Assembly (NCBI GenBank): GCA_017435025.1
Contig: JAFSFU010000064.1
Coordinates: 1 to 11,893 of the forward strand
DNA: 11,893 bases
Origin: Lachnospiraceae bacterium
Lineage (GTDB): Bacteria > Bacillota_A > Clostridia > Lachnospirales > Lachnospiraceae
Reading direction: 5' to 3'
The position numbers and the translations under genes were made by a program. This document shows positions 7,445-11,893 of this stretch, one piece after another (position 1 is the stretch's first letter; each line of letters opens with the position of its first letter). The notes under the pieces were generated by a model. It made no database searches. It saw only the letters and a list, made by a program, of their open reading frames with translations, and was not told where the DNA came from.

Positions 7445-7475
7445 ATTATAAGCTGTTCCACGTCTGTACAGTCCA
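7445..7475 (-). promoter_or_regulatory. MerR-type promoter and operator of the flavoprotein gene
   Basis: On the minus strand TGGACT (7470-7475, four of six matches to TTGACA) and a perfect TATAAT (7445-7450) are separated by 19 bp (7451-7469), longer than the usual 17. Nearly centred in that spacer is a partial dyad, CTGTtC-N7-GtACAG (7453-7471). A stretched spacer containing a dyad is the known layout of promoters activated by MerR-family proteins through DNA untwisting. The predicted start near 7438 leaves about 44 nt to the ATG. The neighbouring MerR gene is the obvious regulator. Confidence 0.6.
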
Positions 7476-7485
7476 TTCGCATTTT

Positions 7486-7518
7486 AACCAAATTTTTCAT
7501 TGGTTTTTTGTTGGTTTT
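7486..7518. repeat. AACCAA/TTGGTT repeats between the divergent promoters
   Basis: Three copies of one 6-mer lie between the two divergent promoters: AACCAA (7486-7491), its inverse TTGGTT (7500-7505) across an 8-nt gap, and a direct repeat TTGGTTTT (7511-7518) exactly 11 bp after the preceding TTGGTTTT (7500-7507). The helical spacing suggests a protein-binding site, possibly a second operator for the MerR-type protein acting on its own promoter. The region is T-rich, so chance cannot be excluded. Confidence 0.35.
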
Positions 7519-7541
7519 CTAATTATTTTACTCATTTTCAT

Positions 7542-7549
7542 GGTATAAT
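7542..7549 (+). promoter_or_regulatory. Extended -10 promoter of the merR-type gene
   Basis: TGGTATAAT (starting at 7541) contains a perfect TATAAT (7544-7549) with the TGn extension of extended -10 promoters. There is no recognisable -35 hexamer 16-18 bp upstream, which is common for extended -10 promoters. The predicted start near 7556 gives a 5' leader of about 76 nt. The weak ribosome site AGGAAAG (7615-7621) precedes the ATG at 7632. Confidence 0.55.
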
Positions 7550-7631
7550 ATATACAGTTTTCTGATTGTATTCTTATAACAGTGCATAAAACCGTACACC
7601 AACGTAACAGTTTCAGGAAAGATGGGATTTT

Positions 7632-8603
7632 ATGAAAATTAATGAAGTGGTAAAAAAGACCGGTATGACCAAACGTACCATTTATTTTTACATAGAAGAA
7701 CAGTTCATCACGCCGCAGATCAATACCGACAACGGTTACTATATCTTTTCCGATTCAGATGTAGAACGGCTTCTGCTCTTACAACAGCTCCGTAAAGCAG
7801 ATTTTTCCATCAAAGATATCCATGGCCTTTTAAATCATCCGTCCTCGGTCCATATTTATATGCAAAAGCAGATTGAAAAACTTCGGCAGGAAGAAAAAAA
7901 TCTTCAGCAAAAAATTCATCTTCTTCGTCAGATTGCCGGTCAGCTGCCTATGCAGGTTTCCTACGACACACTGGCCTCTATTGTAAAAAACACCTCATTT
8001 CCGGAACCGAAATTCGATCCGGTGACAACACCGGAAAAAGATGCTGAACTGGTTTGTCTGTATTTGTGGGGTTCTTTTCTTCACAACATTGAAATGACCG
8101 AATACCGTCAATTCCTCTGGAACAAACTGCATCAGCAAACCGCGAAATCACATAACCTTGCCATTTACCAGTTAAAAGAGTTTCTGTACTCATTACCGGC
8201 AGACCGCATTGACAGTGTGTTTGCTTCCAGGAACTTGCATATCAATAAGATCGTAGCTCTCACGGAGCAAACCATACCTGACTTTGTTGAAGAAATGAAA
8301 GTTTATCTGGACAAACAGTCGCAAAGCCTGGCGTTTATCAGCTACTGGAAAGACAATTATGAACAGAATGTAAAGATCACAACTACACTTTATGACTCAG
8401 AATTTAATGCCCTGGCCGCCGAACTGAGCCCGTGTTTTTCTACTTACTGTCAAAACATCCACAAATGCTGTCGCCTTTTATATGAATGGCTCCACTCCGA
8501 AAGCGGACGGACCACCTACGAAAGACTGGTGGAAAATCTGGATGGATGTATGGATCTGGAAAGCAATCATCATGGCGAACTTGCAGCCATGTTTACGATA
8601 TAA
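7632..8603 (+). CDS. MerR-family transcriptional regulator with large unrecognised effector domain
   Basis: Residues 1-68 are a MerR winged-helix domain: KINEVVKKTGMTKRTIYFYI with the wing and second helix INTDNGYYIFSDSDVERL, then LLQQLRKADFSIKDIHGLL. Residues about 73-103 form the dimerising coiled coil (heptad-like QKQIEKLRQEEKNLQQKIHLL). The remaining 220 residues are an effector-type region I do not recognise; it is rich in aromatic residues (YLW, YRQFLW, YSL, ISYW, YEW), suiting a hydrophobic ligand pocket, and carries a cysteine cluster C268, C273, C279, C280. At 323 residues it is much longer than metal-sensing MerR proteins (about 130-150) and closer to drug- or ligand-sensing members. 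It is the only plus-strand gene and is divergent from the flavoprotein gene, 237 bp apart, across a MerR-like operator. It probably activates that gene when a substrate-like molecule is present. A thiol or metal role for the cysteines is possible but unsupported. Confidence 0.9.
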   Translation: MKINEVVKKTGMTKRTIYFYIEEQFITPQINTDNGYYIFSDSDVERLLLLQQLRKADFSIKDIHGLLNHPSSVHIYMQKQIEKLRQEEKNLQQKIHLLRQIAGQLPMQVSYDTLASIVKNTSFPEPKFDPVTTPEKDAELVCLYLWGSFLHNIEMTEYRQFLWNKLHQQTAKSHNLAIYQLKEFLYSLPADRIDSVFASRNLHINKIVALTEQTIPDFVEEMKVYLDKQSQSLAFISYWKDNYEQNVKITTTLYDSEFNALAAELSPCFSTYCQNIHKCCRLLYEWLHSESGRTTYERLVENLDGCMDLESNHHGELAAMFTI

Positions 8604-8620
8604 ATCAAAACATATAAAAC

Positions 8621-8671
8621 AAGCCGTCACACAGTCTCTTATCCTTCAGACAAGCACCTGTATGGCGGCTT
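8621..8671. terminator. Bidirectional intrinsic terminator between convergent genes
   Basis: AAGCCGTCACACAG (8621-8634) pairs with CTGTATGGCGGCTT (8658-8671): 14 positions with one mismatch and one G-U pair, around a 23-nt loop. On the plus strand it is followed by ATTGTTTTTATTTT, ending the MerR-type gene; on the minus strand by GTTTTATATGTTTT, ending the ATPase gene. The plus-strand T-tract overlaps the stop codon of the convergent ATPase gene (8679-8681). Confidence 0.85.
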
Positions 8672-8678
8672 ATTGTTT

Positions 8679-9992
8679 TTATTTTACTGTCAGCAAATAA
8701 TTCGCAAACTGCTGTGCCGTACGGCCGGATAATCCGCCGCCGCGCATCTCGAAACGATTTGCCTCGTAGCAGATTTCTTCATCGGTCATCATCTCTTCTG
8801 TGATGCCCGCACGTCTTGCAAGCTTCACAGCCATATCATTGAAGCCGGCTTTGTTCGGTTTCGCAAAGAAGATGGATAAGCCGAAACGGTTAACGAGAGA
8901 CAGCTTCTCCTCCATTGTGTCGGATCTGTGGAGATCTTCGCTGTGTTCCATATCATTTCTGTCTTTCCACGTCTCTTTGATCAGATGTCTGCGGTTGGAG
9001 GTTGCGTAGATCAGCACGTTGTCCGGCTTTGTCTCCACGCCGCCTTCGATGACAGCTTTTAAGAATTTGTACTCGATCTCAAACTCCTCGAATGATAAGT
9101 CATCCATGTAAATGATGAATTTATAGTTACGGTTCTTGATCTGTGAAATGATCGTGGACAGATTTTTGAACTGGTGCTTATAAATTTCGATCATTCTGAG
9201 GCCCTGCGGATAAAACTGGTTCACAATCGCCTTGATGCTGGTGGACTTACCGGTACCGCTGTCACCAAACAGCAGCACATTGTTGGCAGCTTTGCCATCC
9301 ACGAACGCCTGAGTATTTTCAACCAGCTTCTTTTTCTGCAGTTCGTAACCGATGAGGTCGTCTAACATCACCGCATCCATATTGTTGATCGGCAGGAATC
9401 GAACGGAATTATCCGGATTCTCTGCGATACGGAACGCTTTGTTGAGACCGAACATACCTACACCGTAATCTTTGTAAAAATCTGTCACAAATGTAAAGAA
9501 CTCATCCGCATCTTTTGCAGTCTCCAGTCTTTCGCTGAGAGTACGCACCTTCTCGCTGACATTTTTATTGTACATCAGTTCTTTTTTGCGGATTGCCTGA
9601 TAGTGAGTCAGGTGGGTAAAACAATCGACTGAGAGCGCCTCCTCGATCCAGGAAAAATCATAGTCAAACAGCTTCATAAACACTTCAAAGTCATGTTTCA
9701 CAAAACAGTTAACGGTTCCTTCCTGGGCGCCCATTTTCTCACATACAAGGCTGAACGGGTTTTCATTGGTTATGAGAAGGAAGGTGAGATAGTTATGCCA
9801 GAGATTTTTATCAAATGCAAACTCTGTACCCAGCATCAGAAGATTCTTTACCTGCCCGAACACTCTGGTTCGGAGGGCATCCTTACTCTCACTTCCGCTT
9901 TTTAATTTCTCGCAAATATCAGACAACTGCCAGAGGATAGAATCCTCCGGCAACTGTCCGTATACAAGCAGATTCGATACGATCTGATTCAT
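8679..9992 (-). CDS. AAA+ ATP-binding protein, DUF815 family
   Basis: A 437-residue cytoplasmic protein of the DUF815 AAA+ group; the biological role is not established. Residues 1-190 are a helical N-terminal region without recognisable motifs. The ATPase core starts near 205 (MDAVMLDDLIGYELQK) with Walker A GDSGTGKST (243-251), Walker B FIIYMDD (292-298), sensor-like YATSNRRHL (329-337) and a likely arginine finger in LVNRFGLSIFF (R369). All nucleotide-handling residues look intact. It starts 18 nt after the ilvD stop codon; its best ribosome site, AAGGAG at 10007-10012, overlaps that stop (TAAGGAG) and stands 14 nt from the ATG, rather far, so translation may depend partly on coupling to ilvD. 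It is likely co-transcribed with ilvC and ilvD and ends at the shared terminator at 8621-8671. A link to branched-chain amino acid metabolism is suggested by position only. Confidence 0.9.
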   Translation of the reverse strand: MNQIVSNLLVYGQLPEDSILWQLSDICEKLKSGSESKDALRTRVFGQVKNLLMLGTEFAFDKNLWHNYLTFLLITNENPFSLVCEKMGAQEGTVNCFVKHDFEVFMKLFDYDFSWIEEALSVDCFTHLTHYQAIRKKELMYNKNVSEKVRTLSERLETAKDADEFFTFVTDFYKDYGVGMFGLNKAFRIAENPDNSVRFLPINNMDAVMLDDLIGYELQKKKLVENTQAFVDGKAANNVLLFGDSGTGKSTSIKAIVNQFYPQGLRMIEIYKHQFKNLSTIISQIKNRNYKFIIYMDDLSFEEFEIEYKFLKAVIEGGVETKPDNVLIYATSNRRHLIKETWKDRNDMEHSEDLHRSDTMEEKLSLVNRFGLSIFFAKPNKAGFNDMAVKLARRAGITEEMMTDEEICYEANRFEMRGGGLSGRTAQQFANYLLTVK

Positions 9993-10010
9993 ATATTCTA
10001 CGCCTGCTCC

Positions 10011-11657
10011 TTATTCTACGATAGCACCTTTATCTGCAGAAGATACCATCTTCGCATAACGTTTCAGGTAACCGGTCAGTTCTTTCTGCTCTTTCAGTTT
10101 CATTGTTGCTTTACGCTCAGCCATCTCTTCATCGGAAACAAGAAGTTTGATGCTGTAGTTCGGAATATCGATGGCGATTTTGTCACCGTCTTTGATGTAG
10201 GCGATCGGGCCGCCTGCTGCTGCCTCCGGAGAAATGTGTCCGATTGCTGCGCCACAGGATGCGCCGGAGAAACGACCGTCGGTCAACAGAGCTACGGTTG
10301 TATCCAGTTTCATACCAACAATTGCGGATGTCGGGGAAAGCATCTCTCTCATACCCGGGCCGCCTGCCGGACCTTCGTAACGGATCACAACGATGTCGCC
10401 CGGAACGATTTTTCCTGCGTAGATCGCTGCAATCGCCTCTTCCTCAGAGTCGAAGCACTTCGCTGTACCTGTATTTACTAACATCTCCGGTTTAACCGCG
10501 GAACGTTTTACGATCGCGCCGTTCGGAGCCAGATTGCCGAAAAGAACCGCAAGACCGCCTGTCTTGGAGTACGGATCAGACATCGGACGGATAACTTCTT
10601 CATTTTTATTGATCGCTCTTGCCACGTTCTCAGCCACAGTTTTACCTGTTGCTGTAATGCAGTCGCCATGTAACATGCCTGCATCAAGAAGCTGCTTTAA
10701 TACTGCTGAGATACCACCCGCCTGCAAAAGATCCTGCATATGGTGGTGACCAGCCGGAGCAAGGTGGCAAAGGTTCGGAGTCTTCTCACTGATCTCGTTG
10801 ATCATGTGAAGGTCTAATTTGAGACCTGCCTCATGCGCGATCGCAAGAAGGTGAAGGGCGGAGTTTGTGGAACATCCAAGTGCCATATCGGTTGTAAGCG
10901 CATTTTCAAGAGCCTTCTCTGTGATGATATCTCTCGGACGGATGTTCTTCTCTAATAATGTCATAACCTGCATACCTGCAGTCTTTGCAAGACGGATTCT
11001 CTCACCGTACACAGCCGGGATCGTACCGTTACCCGGAAGACCGAGGCCAAGAACCTCTGTCAAGCAGTTCATGGAGTTTGCTGTGAACATACCGGAACAG
11101 GAACCGCAGCCCGGGCATGCACTGCCTTCAATACGGGCAAGTTCTTCATCATCGATAAGGTTTGCCTTTCTGGCACCAACCGCCTCGAATACACTGTTTA
11201 AATCCATCTGGTTGATGGAGAGCATCGGACCGCCAGAAACAAAAACTGCCGGAAGGTTCAGTCTGAGCGCTGCCATCAGCATACCCGGAACGATCTTATC
11301 ACAGTTCGGGATAAATACGAGAGCATCAAAGCAATGACCCTTAACCATACACTCGATCGTATCTGCGATCAGTTCACGGGAGCTGAGGGAAAATCTCATA
11401 CCCTCGTGGCCCATGGCGATACCGTCACAAACACCGATGGTATTGAACTCCATCGGAGTACCGCCTGCAGCAAGGACGCCGTCCTTAACCGCTCTGGAAA
11501 TGGTCTGAAGGTGAACGTGACCCGGTGTGATCTCATTGAAAGAATTCACCACACCAATCAGCGGTCTTCTTAACTGCTCATCTGTATAGCCGTCTGCCTT
11601 TAAAAGGGAACGGTGCGGAGCACGTTCCACGCCTAATTTGATCTGATCAGAAATCAT
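10011..11657 (-). CDS. ilvD: Dihydroxy-acid dehydratase
   Basis: Converts 2,3-dihydroxy-isovalerate and 2,3-dihydroxy-3-methylvalerate to the 2-keto acids that precede valine/leucine and isoleucine; a cytoplasmic Fe-S enzyme. The 548-residue length is within the usual range. Signatures present: [13 protein letters not shown] (38-50), [16 protein letters not shown] (72-87), the conserved [11 protein letters not shown] (117-127, C119) and [19 protein letters not shown] (181-199, with C187 as the expected cluster ligand). C77 in GVCDG may also contribute. Position 46 is Gly in TPGH, the form without the extra cysteine of the [2Fe-2S] subclass, so an oxygen-sensitive [4Fe-4S] cluster is more likely, fitting an anaerobe; this is inference from family knowledge. 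ATG at 11657 has GGAGG (11667-11671) nine nt upstream. It lies 73 nt behind ilvC with a hairpin in the gap, and is followed closely by the DUF815 ATPase gene. Confidence 0.97.
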   Translation of the reverse strand: MISDQIKLGVERAPHRSLLKADGYTDEQLRRPLIGVVNSFNEITPGHVHLQTISRAVKDGVLAAGGTPMEFNTIGVCDGIAMGHEGMRFSLSSRELIADTIECMVKGHCFDALVFIPNCDKIVPGMLMAALRLNLPAVFVSGGPMLSINQMDLNSVFEAVGARKANLIDDEELARIEGSACPGCGSCSGMFTANSMNCLTEVLGLGLPGNGTIPAVYGERIRLAKTAGMQVMTLLEKNIRPRDIITEKALENALTTDMALGCSTNSALHLLAIAHEAGLKLDLHMINEISEKTPNLCHLAPAGHHHMQDLLQAGGISAVLKQLLDAGMLHGDCITATGKTVAENVARAINKNEEVIRPMSDPYSKTGGLAVLFGNLAPNGAIVKRSAVKPEMLVNTGTAKCFDSEEEAIAAIYAGKIVPGDIVVIRYEGPAGGPGMREMLSPTSAIVGMKLDTTVALLTDGRFSGASCGAAIGHISPEAAAGGPIAYIKDGDKIAIDIPNYSIKLLVSDEEMAERKATMKLKEQKELTGYLKRYAKMVSSADKGAIVE

Positions 11658-11682
11658 ATTGCATTTCCTCCATAATTATGGC

Positions 11683-11712
11683 TTTAGGCCAGACAATAAG
11701 GCCTGACCTAAA
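11683..11712. other. Hairpin in the ilvC-ilvD gap
   Basis: TTTAGGCCAGA (11683-11693) and CCTGACCTAAA (11702-11712) form an 11-position stem (two wobble positions, depending on strand) with an 8-nt loop. It sits between the ilvC stop codon and the ilvD ribosome site. In the direction of the genes no U-run follows; the T-run TTTTTT (11717-11722) lies on the plus-strand side. It could be an mRNA processing or stability element, or a terminator for antisense transcription, rather than a simple ilvC terminator. Confidence 0.5.
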
Positions 11713-11730
11713 ACCGTTTTTTCTATTTGA

Positions 11731-11893
11731 CTATTTCGCCTCGTCAAGATTCTGAGCTTTCTTCCAGCCCATCTTTTCTCTTAATTCAGCACCTGTCTTA
11801 GCTACAAGAGACTCTGCATTTTTTGCTCTTGCTGCGTTGAAGCATGTTCTGCCAACCTGGTTCTCAAGGATCCAGTTCTTAGCGAATGTACCG
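11731..11893 (-). CDS. ilvC: Ketol-acid reductoisomerase, C-terminal end (runs off right edge)
   Basis: The last 53 residues and the TAG stop of what reads as IlvC, which isomerises and reduces acetolactate and acetohydroxybutyrate with NADPH and feeds the IlvD step. The visible end includes GTFAKNWILENQVGR, CFNAARAKNAESLV and GAELREKMGWKK, matching the conserved C-terminal helical region of class I reductoisomerases (FA-WI-EN--G---F---R--N and G-ELR-MM-W). The N-terminal Rossmann domain lies outside the window, so length and integrity cannot be judged. The position directly upstream of ilvD on the same strand supports the identification. Confidence 0.88.
   Translation of the reverse strand, partial: GTFAKNWILENQVGRTCFNAARAKNAESLVAKTGAELREKMGWKKAQNLDEAK

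Overview
The window looks like a chromosomal segment of an anaerobic, endospore-forming member of the Clostridia, most likely a gut-type Lachnospiraceae. This rests on a full-length Spo0A, a catabolic pyruvate phosphate dikinase, clostridial-style AGGAGG ribosome sites, mixed-GC coding sequence and AT-rich intergenic DNA. There is no sign of phage, IS elements, CRISPR, tRNA or rRNA. Eight genes or gene fragments are visible; all are on the minus strand except one MerR-type regulator.

Layout, left to right: the N-terminal third of pyruvate phosphate dikinase (ppdK, runs off the left edge); a glgA-DUF212 pair (glycogen synthase and a divergent PAP2-like membrane protein) ending in a hairpin that also contains the likely ppdK promoter; spo0A, the sporulation master regulator, with its own upstream region carrying two near-match 0A boxes and a dyad; a very large 1155-residue multidomain flavoprotein; a divergently transcribed MerR-family regulator; a bidirectional terminator; a DUF815-type AAA+ ATPase directly behind ilvD; and the C-terminal end of ilvC at the right edge. 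The ilvC-ilvD-ATPase order reads as one branched-chain amino acid transcription unit with an uncharacterised ATPase at its end.

The most unusual part is 3927-8603. The large protein fuses an Old-Yellow-Enzyme/2,4-dienoyl-CoA-reductase-like module (FMN barrel, Fe-S cysteines, FAD/NAD domain) to an extended SDR (epimerase/hydroxysteroid-dehydrogenase type) and then to a small GGxCL...CxxxGHxF...CPxC-type zinc ribbon. The divergent MerR gene has a large unfamiliar effector domain. The promoter in front of the fusion gene has the MerR hallmark: a 19-bp spacer between the -35 and -10 boxes with a dyad inside it. Together they look like a self-contained, ligand-inducible two-step redox unit, perhaps acting on an enone/alcohol pair such as a steroid, bile acid, plant phenolic or other diet-derived molecule. 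The substrate cannot be read from the sequence.
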